From: Ascaphus truei
Lineage: Eukaryota; Chordata; Amphibia; Anura; Ascaphidae
Reading direction: 5' to 3'
Length of the DNA stretch: 64,000 bases
Assembly (NCBI GenBank): GCA_036426205.1
Contig: CM071571.1
Coordinates: 111,966,333 to 112,030,332 of the forward strand
Shown here: positions 11,388 to 22,435 of the stretch, piece by piece
Layout: every line of letters begins with the position of its first letter
Position numbering within the stretch: position 1 is the first letter of the stretch
Program-made: the position numbers and the translations under genes
The notes under the pieces: generated by a model
Database searches by the model: none
Told to the model about the DNA's origin: nothing
The model's input: only the letters and a program-made list of their open reading frames with translations

Positions 11388-11533
11388 TCATGGGAACTGT
11401 AAGACCATACTGTTGTGCTGAACTGTGCTGTGCTGTACATGTTTTGACCTGCTGAACTTAAATAAAGGAGATGTTTTGACCTGCTTTACTGTATTTAACT
11501 TACTGTTTTAACTTGCTGTACACACACACAGGA

Positions 11534-11636
11534 CCTGCACAATTCCAGTCCCTGAGGGCCACAAACAGGCACAGTTTTCAAGGTTGTCCTGAAAACCGGG
11601 CCTGTCTGCTGCCCTCGAGGACTGTAGTGGTGCAGG
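11534..11636. repeat. Small palindromic MITE-like repeat, copy a
   Basis: The ends CCTGCACAATTCCAGTCCCT and, inverted, CCTGCACCACTACAGTCCTC form imperfect inverted repeats around GAAAACCGGGCCTGTCTGC. It was duplicated along with its surroundings. Confidence 0.65.
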
Positions 11637-11892
11637 CCTGACTGACTGTTTTGCACACCATCCCACTGTACTGTATACTGTATGTTTCTTTAATAAAGGA
11701 GATGTTGCGTTTTGTATACTGTATTTTATGAATAAAGATTTTTTTTAATCACAGGTAAGACCATACTGTTGTGCTGAACTGTATTGTACTCTACATGTTT
11801 TGACCTGCTGTACTTAAATAAAGGAGATGTTGTTGTGTGTTTTTTAACTTGTATTTATACAGAAATGTTTTAACTTGCTGTACACACACCGA

Positions 11893-11994
11893 CCTGCACA
11901 ATTCCAGTCCCTGAGGGCTGCAAACAGGCACGGTTTTCAAGGTAGTCCTGAAAACCGGGCCTGTCTGCTGCCCTCAAGGACTGTACTGGTGCAG
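11893..11994. repeat. Small palindromic MITE-like repeat, copy b
   Basis: Second copy of the 11534-11636 repeat, carried in the second unit of the tandem duplication; a few substitutions and a shortened right end. Confidence 0.65.
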
Positions 11995-13080
11995 ACTGTT
12001 TTGAACACCATCCCACTGTATATGTTTTGACTTGCCGTTCTTTAATAAAGGAGATGTTGCGTTTTGTATATTTTATGAATAAAGAATTTGTTTTTAAAAC
12101 ATGTGACTGTAAACCATACTGACTGACTGTAAATGTTTTTATTTTCTATACATAAATGTTTTCACAACTGTAGCAGTAAACCATACACCTGTTGATGTTT
12201 TGAATTGCTGTGCACTTAAAATGTTTCTACATTGTACAGTATTTGTAAATAAATGTTTTTGTACTTACTCCACCAATAAAAGAACATGTTGATTTGGTTT
12301 ACATTGTTCCATTGGCTCCTTTGCTACTGTAACAAAATACAGTGTTTCTAGAATGTCGAAGCATACTGCACTGTATACTGTAGGCATGCTCAGTATAAGA
12401 GTATTAAAAAAAATAGAAGACATATACTGTACTGTATGTACTGGCACTGTATACTGTCGAAGACACATAATGTATGTACAGTACTGTGATACATGTAGAA
12501 TAAATGCATAGTTTTTATTTTTTCGGGTTTATTACACAGTATACTGTATATAAAAAAGTATTGCATACTGTACGGCCGGAAAACATCAGCATACTGTTTC
12601 CGGTACAGTATTCTATCCTAATCAATAACAATGGCCACTAAACTGTAGACTCCGGTACGTGGGTTTTTAAATCCGATTCAGCAATGTGCTGGCTTTGTTA
12701 CACAAAGCGATATTATCCATCGAAATCCCTCCATTAGCCGTTTTCTTTTCTGAGGAAAAATAAAAGTTTTACTGTAATGGTCTAAAGAAGTTCCCAGCCA
12801 GTCCCACCAATAATTTTCTCGGGGGGCGTCTCCTGTTCACATGCGCATGCGCCTACCGTCGATGTAATGAAACGCATACTGTATGCGTTTCAAGAAGGTT
12901 CCAATGAGCATGCGCCTAGCGTTCCACCAATTGTTCAGTATCTGCAGTACAGTACTGTAGAAGCCGCTCAGCCAATGATATTGCTTACAGGAGAATCGCT
13001 TGACTTTTGAATCGCACCGATATTGATACTGTATTGTCAAAATAAAAAAAACACGGAAAATAATACGGCAACAATACTCA

Positions 13081-13659
13081 CCATAGAATTTCCCATTCAG
13101 CTGGTGCTGGCGCCGGTCCACTGCCAGTCCAGTGTTCTTGATCATCCACGTCGATAGTTTGCAGCGGGACTAGTCCACCTGTAGTCAGCTGATGAGGCTG
13201 GAAATTGCTTAGGTACATGCAAGCTTGATCGAAACTGCACGCGAAATCCAGCTCAGGCTCAGGGTTGTCACTGACGGTGGGACCGTTATTGGAAGCCGGT
13301 ACTGGTGCATTGCTTGGCAGCGACTGTCGTTTCTTAGTTGGTTTTAACACGACCTTTCGCCTTTTGCCGTCTGCATAATCATAGATACAGGAAAAAGCCG
13401 GTGATACACACCAATACCCTCCAACAAATTGTGGCTCAATACGATAAAAACAGGGATCGCTACATAACCTTTTCCTTATTGCACGCTTCCACGTATGAGG
13501 AGCTGGCGAAAATTTGTAAAAGTCATGGTTTTCGATAAAATACTGATAAATTTGAACAACTGTTGCCATCTTATTATCTGTTGCATTAATCGCGGCCCAT
13601 ATCAAATACGCGTAACTTCTGTCGGGTTTTTGGAAAACGGGCTGCACTTGAACACTCAT
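13081..13659 (-). CDS. Forkhead-domain-like DNA-binding protein encoded in the transposon
   Basis: The 193-codon frame starts MSVQVQPVFQKPDRSYAYLI. Residues about 11-90 follow the forkhead pattern in order: a SYAYLIWAAI helix 1 (family: SYA.LI..AI), IYQYFIENHDFYKF (family: IY.yI...fpyy), a recognition-helix region WKRAIRKRLCSDPCF (family: W.NSIRHNLS.N.CF), and a wing ending GGYWCVSP (family: G.yW.l.P). The usual SIRHNLS is altered to AIRKRLC. A basic block (GKRRKVVLKPTKKR) follows, then an acidic, Pro-rich tail. The frame closes at a TGA at 13078-13080 that overlaps a good splice-donor match (ATG|GTGAGT). An acceptor (TTTATTTTTCCTCAG) lies near 12750; joining there would create a stop at the junction. 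The gene lies just inside the right end. A DNA-binding role is inferred from the fold; the transposon role is unknown. Confidence 0.75.
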
Positions 13660-14018
13660 GGCAGGCGGCGGGTCTCTGGAGAATACTGTAACCGAAACTG
13701 GTCTTTGTCTTTCTTTAATATGAAAAGCCTAAATTGATACATTTTTGCAACCTCTTCCTTCAGTCTCAAGGCCAAGTTACAATAGCACACTGCTACACCT
13801 GCAAGTCGACACATTACTGAAGCGCATGCGCATTACAATTCATGAATATCTGCCATCTGGCGGACACGCGAAGAATTGCAACCTATTAAATTCGAACCAT
13901 TCTCAATAAACGCATCAACCGCGCGTCAACCGCGCATGACCCGTGGCTGAGAACGCAAAATGAATGCGGCATGCTCCAGGTGAAGTGCATCGCATGCCAG
14001 GGAAAAAACGGCGATGTG

Positions 14019-14042
14019 TTAGACTCAGATGAGCCGCAGCAG
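14019..14042 (-). repeat. Right terminal inverted repeat of the 8.9 kb transposon
   Basis: The reverse complement starts CTGCTGCGGCTCATCTGAGT and pairs with 5151-5174; it is followed by the flanking TA at 14043-14044. The adjoining inner region (about 13830-13990) is homologous to one half of the MITEs at 48781 and 56886. Confidence 0.75.
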
Positions 14043-14044
14043 TA

Positions 14045-16684
14045 ATACAAATAAAATTACATCCCAGCTTCAGTACCTTAGTGGCTAATCACTAAGGTAA
14101 TAAAGGGGTTAAATATCTGTAACCTTTTCTGTGGCACCATTAAAACACAAACACCAGCGAATGGCCAGTAGCCCCTTAATTACCTTATTGGTTAGTAACC
14201 ACTATGCTAATTAAGGCGGTAAACCCCTCTCTGTGACTCACCCAGGAGTCTAAACCACCTTCCTAAGGGCAACTACTCCCATCCCCCACCCCCTCTACAT
14301 GTATCACCACACACAAATGGGCAAAAGCACAAGTAGCCAAATATGGCAAGCTGCACTTTTGCCCATTTGTGTAGAAAAATAACCCAATTCCCAATAAAAT
14401 AAAATTGACATAACAATAAACACTAGTCAAGAAACCCATTGATTATCACTGTGATTATCTATGTACTCAATTGATAACCACATTGGCAATCAATGGGCAA
14501 CCTAAAAAGACACAATTAAATAAAATACAATGTGTTTCTTACCTCTTCCTCCTCCAACTGCAGCACCAACTACTCTTGACCCATGTAGCAATGTTACTCA
14601 GCTTGAAGAAGAGCATAATGCGCAGAAGTTCACAATGCCCAGTTGCTTGAAGAGGAGTCCCCGGTGAGGAGATCTTATCTTCTTTTTCTTCGTTGTTATC
14701 TTCCTCAGGTCCTGCAGATGTTGCCTTGTAAAAGAAAAATAGTATTGTGAGTTGTGCAAAAACTTCCCTAAATAAAAATAACATTCACTTAAATATTCTG
14801 TGGCTCTAAAAAGACTTATAAATGTAGAGGAAGCTTTTGATAAGTGAACGGAGACAACTTCATATATCTCTGCTATGGCACTCTTGCTAGGGTTAGGACA
14901 TTAAACGTTTTAAGTAGCAATTCCACCCATATTTTTTTACAGAGTTCGATAAATTGCAGGCATAGATATGCGAGCTCTAGAAATATATTTGAGGTGAATA
15001 CTTGTGAGTGCTGTAACTTCTTGGAATGGAAATTTTAAAAGCTTAATATAAAAAAGTAAAAGGAGTAGCACTCTAGTTCCAAATGGGATTTACAGTTATT
15101 TATTTCACCAAACAACCGTTTTGGTCCTTACATAAGGACCCATCTCAAGGTAATATAAGCAGAAAACTTTTAAACCCCATTAATTCAACTCATCAGAAGT
15201 GACATAAAGAAGTAGTAAAACAAAACCTAAAGCAACAAAATACAAAGCATTCTTGTGGTTTAGTTATAAAATATTTAAATCTAGCAATTTTACCCAAGTC
15301 AAGGACGTAAATTATACATCTCATGGTAAATCTCAAGCCCCAAAACATTGAAACCAACCTATGGTTCTATAGTATGTGGAAGGCAAAAATCTTGAAGCGG
15401 AAATATAACAGTGGAGGTGCCTGTCATTAGTTAGCAATTCAATTTAATATAGAGCCCGTGTTCAGTCTTTATGTTTTAATATCTCCCTAATGCTCAGATT
15501 CACTAAGTAATATTAGCCTTTATTCAAGTCAATGGGAGTTTTCAGACAACATACAGTAGAATAAACCCATTAGTGTGACGTTAGCCTGAGCTAATGTATG
15601 ATAAAATGACCACCGTAATCACTAAAGCAAATAAAATGATGTTGATTGAGTTCTTCGTGTGTTAACATTTTTTTACTTACATTACTGAAATGCAAATGAT
15701 CTAATTAGAGCCTATATCATATTCATGCCATATCAAGCAGATTCACTTATATGAATTGCTGAAAATGGGGCTATATTATTTAAATCATGCTTAAGTTTGG
15801 CATTGCTGACAAATTTGTAGAGTTCCAGAGGTAATGGAACCATGGAAGTGTAGACCACACAGGGATTCACAAAAGTATCAATAACTTATGAAAAGCAATT
15901 CCCAAAAAGAAAAATACACGTCCTCTTTCAGCGCTTATGATATTATAGTCCTATTCTAAGAAAAATTATTATTATTATCACTTACTGTATAATCACTATA
16001 TTCACCCAGAAAATATACTTTAGATGAACACAATAATCGTAGGTAATCAATGTAAAAAAAAAAGTATAAATGTATTAAATATTTGACCAGGATAAATAAG
16101 TATATGTCTACAGTGTATGTACTGTGGGCAGAGAAGGAGAATCCTATCACTTCTCAGTTAACACGACCATCAGTTAACATGATTTTATAAGTTAACGTAA
16201 CTTTGTTTCGCATATAAACATGCTAGCTACTACCGGAACACATACTGTACAGTAGGTGTTTGACATAACTAGGATTAATCATATTACTTTTGTTAAGCAC
16301 TTTAATATAGTAAACCATAATCCAATTACTTTTTTTAAAAGGGAGTTATTTCTGCATACAATTAGCTTAATGAATCTGGAATTAACCCAGGGAAAATAAC
16401 GTCCATTTCTGTTTAAGTTAAGGTCATCCTTACCTTCAAGGCTCTCCACTTATCTGCTCCATCCCCCTTCCTTGTCTTCAACCTGGCGGTATTTGCCTTC
16501 CCCATTTTTATATTCCAGATCTATTCCCCTCATTATATTATCATTGTTAGTCAATTCCTATCTAGTTATTGTTGTGTTCATGTTTTTAATCATCAATATT
16601 AAAATAGGTTTTGGTTTTATCAGACCAATCTTACCTGATGATCTAGTTATCATCCATTTCCAACTTTCTGGCTATATTACCAAC
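14045..16684. other. Intergenic, repeats only
   Basis: No coding region is supported. Short palindromic blocks of the type CCTTAGTGGCTAATCACTAAGG occur at 14078-14108, with a weaker one at 14180-14225, and related blocks appear near 44.4-44.7 kb, so they are a dispersed repeat. A hammerhead-like relic is listed separately at 15114-15150. Confidence 0.5.
15114..15150 (-). ncRNA. Decayed hammerhead-ribozyme-like motif (Penelope-type)
   Basis: On the minus strand: GAGATGG in place of CTGATGA, a strong stem II (GTCCTTA/TAAGGAC), then CAAAACGG in place of GAAAC. This layout matches hammerheads carried by Penelope-like elements, with core substitutions that should abolish activity. Confidence 0.4.
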
Positions 16685-18182
16685 TAAGCAACACGGGATA
16701 GAAAGAATCCTTAGTGATGCACTCACCTCCACTAATATTGAAAATAAATACATTTTAATAATTCAAAGAAAACATGACCCAATATTAAAACCTCAAAATA
16801 AGCGCCCATGGGTTTCACCAACAGTGAAAAAAGTGATTATTGTTCCACAGATAGGGGATAATAATATACACTCTAAATCAATTAATGGGACAAATTCCTG
16901 TATGAATATATATTCTGCTGTGATCAGACAGAGGGGCACATGAACCCCATACTTGTAGGCCAAGTGTAAATATGAAAGCTTCACAAAACTGTGTAATATT
17001 GCCACTAGTGGCTACTGTCGTGGAACAGGATTTTACATTTCTCTGTCTCCCTTTGCAGCTCATAGGATTCATGTCTCCCTAGTTTAGCTGCCTGCTATTT
17101 TCCCTGTCCCAGCAGCTAGCTGCATGGGAAAAGGCAACATTATTGTTACATGTTGTTTACACAGCCCTAGTCAGTGTTGGTTGCCTGCAATCTCCTATTC
17201 TCCTAGCTGAGGGTGGGCTATTCCTACCCCCCTGTCCTTGCTGACAGTTATTATAGTCTCACTTCACTTCTAGTGTGACCCTTGCCCCTCACTTCCTTTT
17301 CACCCTGGACTCTGAGTGAGTACCTGCCGGCTATTTGCCCCAGCAAGGCCTTTCTGTTTTTACACTGCCTTATCTTGATACACTGCACTTAGGAGAGAGA
17401 AGCACTCTCTACCCACACTACATCTGCAAGCACCTTTCTTCCTGTGATTTTCCCCCAATAAAACTAAGAAAGACAAAAGGACTTGTTGTGCTTTGGAAGA
17501 GGGAAGGCATGAGTTAAGCTAACTGGAATTATTCATACATCATTCGTGACCCTGGTTCCAGGATAGCTACAGTATAATACTCATGGTGAATGTTAACCAT
17601 GAGTGCATGGTAGAAGTAGTGCGTTATCCACTATTGTATTTCAGTGGAGATAGTATATCCAGATCTCTCATGTTACCCAGAATATTAACTCCTGCATCTC
17701 TAGATTCAACTGTTTTCAAATGAATCATCAAGGCATTCGCTCGCTATCATTACCATAGAGCCAAAGTGACATGCATATCACAAAGTCCTTTCAGCTATTG
17801 AACCTACATCTCTGACTGATCCTAGTGGGTTCCTTGATCGGCCCACATCATATTTAAACTGGCTGAATATGATTAGGTTCACAAGCTATTTGCCCAGTGT
17901 TACACACATTTCAAGACTAAGACCTGTGCCTTAGTTGCGCTAATGGCGTGCTGCTGACATCATTACCCAGGGTGATTTAGGGTATATATTATTATCCCTT
18001 GATGTCTGTGGAAAAAGAATACCTTTGCTCACTATTGGTGAAACACATGGGCGCTTATTTTGAGGTTTTAATATTAGGTTATGTTTTCTTTGAATTATTA
18101 AAACGTATTTATTTTCAGTATTAGTAGAGGTAAGTGCATCACTGGGGATTCTCTCTCTCCCATGTTGCTTATCGTTATTCAT
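16685..18182. mobile_element. Foldback element with ~190-bp inverted ends
   Basis: About 190 bp at 16685-16880 is repeated in inverted orientation at about 17985-18182, starting TAAGCAACA at both outer ends. Shared blocks include GTGATGCACT.ACCTC.ACTAA and CTCAAAATAAGCGCCCATGG. The 1.1 kb interior has no recognisable coding frame. It is a non-autonomous foldback DNA element or two oppositely inserted repeats; no clear target duplication was found. Confidence 0.6.
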
Positions 18183-18316
18183 CCCTGATAGCACACCTTC
18201 AGTACGTTAATAAAGAGCTGAGAAGCCCCCCCCTTTTTTCGTCTTATATTACCACCTAATAACACATTGGTAATATGTATTTGAAGTGACATTTTCATAC
18301 CAACATATATGATATC

Positions 18317-18894
18317 TGTAGGAGGAATGCGCACAGAGGTATGCAAGGGAGACTTGTTATGGTGAAATTAAATAAGGCTTTTATTGCGCCTGTTTCCTTA
18401 ACATCAGAAAAACATCCAAACAAGGGGTCAAACAAAGCTTCTATTCCATTGGGAGTATTTCTAGTGAAACCTATGCAGTCCACAACTCCCTTTAGATAAG
18501 CATGTCTCCCAGCCCCAAACATATATCTTGATATGAGCAGATATACCAAAAGTCTTATAAAGGAAAGTCTTATCTGTTTGGTGGGAAAGTCTTCTCTGTT
18601 CCTGGGTTGCTGCCTTTTTCCTCAGGTTTTGTCAGCATTCAGGTTTAGAGGTGTTTTCCCCTGTGTCTAGCAAGCAGCTCTGCTATTTCTTCTGGCAGGC
18701 TCAAGACATCTGTCCCCATGGCCAGTCTCACAGCTTGTGAGACTCAGGAACAATCTCCCTTCATGTCTCAAAAGACAGGCTTTTCTAAGAAGCTAATCAG
18801 GCAGGTGGTGTTGGATAATTGACTACCAGCAGTTAACCACCACACTGCTGGATTAGAGGCACGTTTCCTGAACAGGGATAACTCCCCTGTTACA
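18317..18894 (-). repeat. 3' LTR of element 2
   Basis: On the minus strand it starts TGTAACAGGGGAG and ends CCTACA. It is nearly the same as 22436-23012 across its length. The inner flank on the minus strand, ACAAACAGGGGAGGTA, is a plausible polypurine tract. Confidence 0.88.
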
Positions 18895-21559
18895 TACCTC
18901 CCCTGTTTGTGGGAAGCTCGGGCTTGCCACAGCCAAAGCCCATCCTTCCACTTTCATTCTAGATATCTCTGTGACTTGAATGAGAGTGGATGGAGGAAGA
19001 GAACCCTCAGTCCCGCTGTGATCGGAGCCCTTTCTCCAGTTTATTCGTGTCTCCTCCCGAAGGTGCTTGAGATCAGAACTCCTCAGTCGCTCGAGGAGGA
19101 CTTTTTCTAAGTATAGTCTTTTTGCTACGTGCGCAGTCATGAGATTTCCCTCGCGTCGGGTGCTCGTTTTATTGTAGGCAGACTGTATGGCAGCAGTTGC
19201 AGAGCGTTTAAAAAGAACCCTTTGAGTTTTCCGCTCTTGAAGCAGTCTCTCTGCACTTTTCCCACTTAATGGAGTTGCTAGTTCAGCCTCTTTGGGATTA
19301 AGTTGCAAATCCATTTCCACTTCCAGAGAATGTCCCATCTTTTCAGCTTCATCAGCTAAGGGTTCTTCTGGTTTTGATTCAGCACGTGTACCTTCTTTTG
19401 TTGCCTGTTGGGTGGCTGAAGGTTTTGCTAGTGCTTGTTTAGGTGATTCAAATTTTGCAACCTTGTTTTTCAGATGAGCGGTATTCCCAGCTCTCACTGT
19501 ACCCCTGTCTTCGTGGGTTTTTGTGGCTGTGGGATACTGACGCTTTGTCAGGGTCAATACTTGTCCTTGTAGAACTGTAATCTCATCTGCGAGAGATCCC
19601 TGTTTTTTGAGTGCATCTTGCAAGTCTCTTCTCAGGGAATTTACCCGCACGCTTTGTTTTCTCTGAGCTTGCTTCCACATTTTCACAGCATTGTGAAGCA
19701 CTATGAATTTCTTTGCTTGGGCCACAGTTACTTGTCTCAGTTTCTGGACCTTCTTGTGCTCCCTTTTGTGCCGAGTCACCTGGGTTCTAAGCTTGGCCTC
19801 TAGCGATGCTTCTGTGAGGCTCAGGGTAGCCTTCAGTTTCTCATGCTGCTTTGCGGGGACATACTGGGTAATCAGACGTTCCTGCAGCACCTGTATTTAT
19901 GTAACAGCCTGCAGATTGTCTTCCTGCAGAGTTAGCTGCTTCTCCTCAGCCATCTGGAGGTGCGTATGCAGACCTTGCAGTTGGTTCTGCAGTCGGTGCT
20001 CTGCTTCAAAAATCTCACCTTCCAAAAGTCTAATTATTTCTTTACTTCTTTTTTAATCTTAAATTTTCTCCTTTTTCAGTCTATGTACTATTCAGGGCCT
20101 CCTTGCAGTCCTCCTTCCATTTATGCACTTCTGCTTTGAGAATGACAGTCTCCTGGCGTGCAACTTCAATCTCCAGATTTAGGTTCTGAAGCTCCTTCTG
20201 AGAGACTTTGAGATCTAAGTTAAGATGGAGGATAGTTTTCTTTGAAATGTCCAGCTCCTCAGTGAGACTGTGAAGTTCCTTTCTGGAGACTTCCAGTTCT
20301 GTGGGGCAGCTGTTGATCTCACGATGTGAGGCATCCAGTGCTCTGCGGAGTGTATGAACCTCTTTCTGAGATACGTCCACCTCTGTCTGGACACTGTTGA
20401 CCTCCTGTTGTGAGGCATTCAGCTCTTCGCGAAGAGTGTGAACCTCTTGCTGAAAGACGGTCATCTGCTTCAGTGCCTCCTCATACTTCCACTTCAGCTT
20501 AGCCATCATTTTATCAGATTGGCTCTGCTTTTGATCCATGGTTGAAATAGTAGCATTTGCAGTATCTAGCTCAGTCTTGAGATCGTCCAATTCTGTCCTG
20601 GCTAAAGAGTAAATTGTGAGCACATCTTTCTGTAGCTTCACGTTATTTTTCTGTAGCTCTGTGTAACCATCTTTCTTTTGTTTCAATTGTTCACGGAGCA
20701 TATCACAGTCATGCCTGGCATTTTTCAGGGCATCTTCAGGGCTGGTCAAGGGATCGACACTCACTGGTTCCAGCTCCGCTTCCCTGGGATGGTTGGTTGA
20801 GGGTTCCTCACTGTTGGCTCCGGACAGACACTTCTTTGGGATACACGACTTATGCTTTGGGCCCTCTAGATATTCGGTTATCCGCGGGACGAATTCTTCA
20901 TTTTCTCTAGGCTGCAAGGCATCTCGGTCCCCCTTTTCCTCCACAGGATCTGCGGACGTGTCTGTTCCTTCCACGGTAAGTGAAGAACCGCTTTTCTTTT
21001 TCTGCCTTTTTGTTTTGGGTGACTCCGTCCGATCAGGAATACTGGGGTCTCCTTCTTTATTTGCTACTTCAGCGGCTTCATTACATACGCCAGGTTTTTC
21101 TTGCAGTTGTGTTAGCTAACAGAAATATTTGGTGATCTGCTGCTCCCGCTCTCCCGTCGATCATACTCATCATCATAGAGAGCGGTCTTTTCGGTGCGTG
21201 CTGAGTTCAGGCACCCCCACCATTCTTGGGGTGTTTTGTGGGTGTGACTCGGTTCGGGATCCCCGTAAGAGATGTCTTCATCTTAATTGGACTGGAAGGG
21301 CCACTCTTCCGTGGGGTAGGGTTCATTAAAGGAACGCTGCATCTTGTCCTCCATTTTGGGGGACCATATCAGGTGTAATTTTCTTCCTGACCTCAGGAGG
21401 CGCTATTGCAGCTGTTGCCACTGTATTTGCTAGAACCCTCAATTGTGGTAGTCTTACAGGTGGGCATATTTTGCTTGTAGAGGTCGTAGCTTTCACAGGC
21501 ATCTCTGTAGACTTTTCTTTTTCTTGGGTAAGTTTTACAATATCAGCAGTACTGTGCAT
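18895..21559 (-). pseudogene. Coiled-coil ORF of LTR element 2 (broken)
   Basis: Segments 21559-21326, 20974-20081 and 19890-18895 correspond to the ORFs of element 1. Shared landmarks are TSTSKICP near the N-terminus, LSGANSEEPSTNHPREAE, IYSLARTELDDLKTELDTA, repeats such as VSQKELQNLNLE, and LLERLRS.DL.HLREET.INWRKGS near the C-terminus. Frame interruptions fall at different places from those in element 1, which implies an intact ancestral frame of roughly 850 codons. The protein is mostly coiled coil and highly charged. The last open segment runs on into the LTR. Function unknown; a Gag-like structural role or a captured host gene are both possible. Confidence 0.7.
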
Positions 21560-22413
21560 GCATTCTCTCTCTCTTTAGGTATACATGATGTGCAGTTGAT
21601 AGGAAAAAACTTCTATTTGCTTTACACCCTTTACTTGCTAGGTTTAATCTCTCATTAGGTATACTGGATGTGCAGTTGCTAGGTAAAAACTTCTGTTTGC
21701 TTTACACCATTTACTTGCTAGGTGCAATATCCTCCGCTTCAGCCAAATAATGTGGTTTTCTGCTTGAGTTCAGTAATGTTCAGTCTCAACTTTGGGTATT
21801 ATGGCATTCACTCTTCACACTTTGGGATACCTTTTACGCAGCTCAGCAATTCCTTTTTCCCCAGTAGGACAATTTTACCCTCAGCACTTGTTTACTGAAA
21901 ATTTCCCTGCTTCACAGTCTTGAATCAATTTTCACACTTTTCTGCATATGCTCCATTCACAACTGGTAGTCCTATGCGGTGTGGCAGCCTTTACTTGCAG
22001 AATCGGTACCGCTCGTGTGTCACCATCTGTATTCACTGCTTCACTGCTTCAGCGAAACATTTGAAAACAACAAACGCCTATCCCTTTTAAGGGCTAACTT
22101 ACTTCTTGAACCCTGACTACAGCTGGATGGAAAAACCCCTATTTCAATGACCATATTACACTTTATTTGTGATAGGCAAATACGGTTTACCTGCTTCAGC
22201 ACGGTCTCCCTCCTCTTGGAATCGGGGAAAAGAGTCCATCTGTGGTTTTGTAAGTTTCAGTGCAGTGTAGATTTCCTGCCTGGGTGTGTCCCTTTAACTG
22301 GTCTCTGCTGCATGAATTTTTGTTTATGTTGCTCAGACTGTTTGTAGGCAAAAAGCACAAAAAAAAATTCACAGGCAATCTCCGGACCCCTTTTAACTTC
22401 AAGGACCACCTCT

Positions 22414-22433
22414 CGTCCCACTTCTGACGACCA
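22414..22433 (-). promoter_or_regulatory. Primer-binding site, tRNA-Leu-like (element 2)
   Basis: The minus strand reads TGGTCGTCAGAAGTGGGAC two bases inside the LTR. Apart from one inserted base it matches the expected tRNA-Leu complement TGGTGTCAGAAGTGGGA better than element 1 does. Confidence 0.75.
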
Positions 22434-22435
22434 TA

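Larger units (their letters stand above)
11399..12095 (+). repeat. Tandem duplication of the BEN gene 3' region
   Basis: Two ~350-bp units begin GTAAGACCATACTGTTGTGC at 11399 and 11755. Each contains CTTAAATAAAGGAGATGTT, which includes an AATAAA polyadenylation signal. A third, decayed start is visible near 12110. The first AATAAA (about 11460) sits 75 bp after the stop codon and is the likely polyA signal of the BEN gene. Confidence 0.8.
5151..14042. mobile_element. Large Tc1/mariner-type transposon with transposase, BEN and forkhead genes
   Basis: The ends are flanked by TA dinucleotides (5149-5150 and 14043-14044), the canonical Tc1/mariner target. The left end starts CAGTGGCGGCCGATCTGAGT. 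The reverse complement of the right end starts CTGCTGCGGCTCATCTGAGT; 19 of the first 24 bases agree. Inside are a Tc1-like transposase gene (minus), a BEN-like gene (plus) and a forkhead-like gene (minus). At 8.9 kb it is several times longer than typical 1.3-2.4 kb Tc1/mariner elements. Independent support for the boundaries comes from two short elements in this window (48781-49156, 56886-57307) that share both subterminal regions and the outermost end motifs. The frame-damaged BEN gene suggests this copy is no longer fully functional. Confidence 0.8.
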
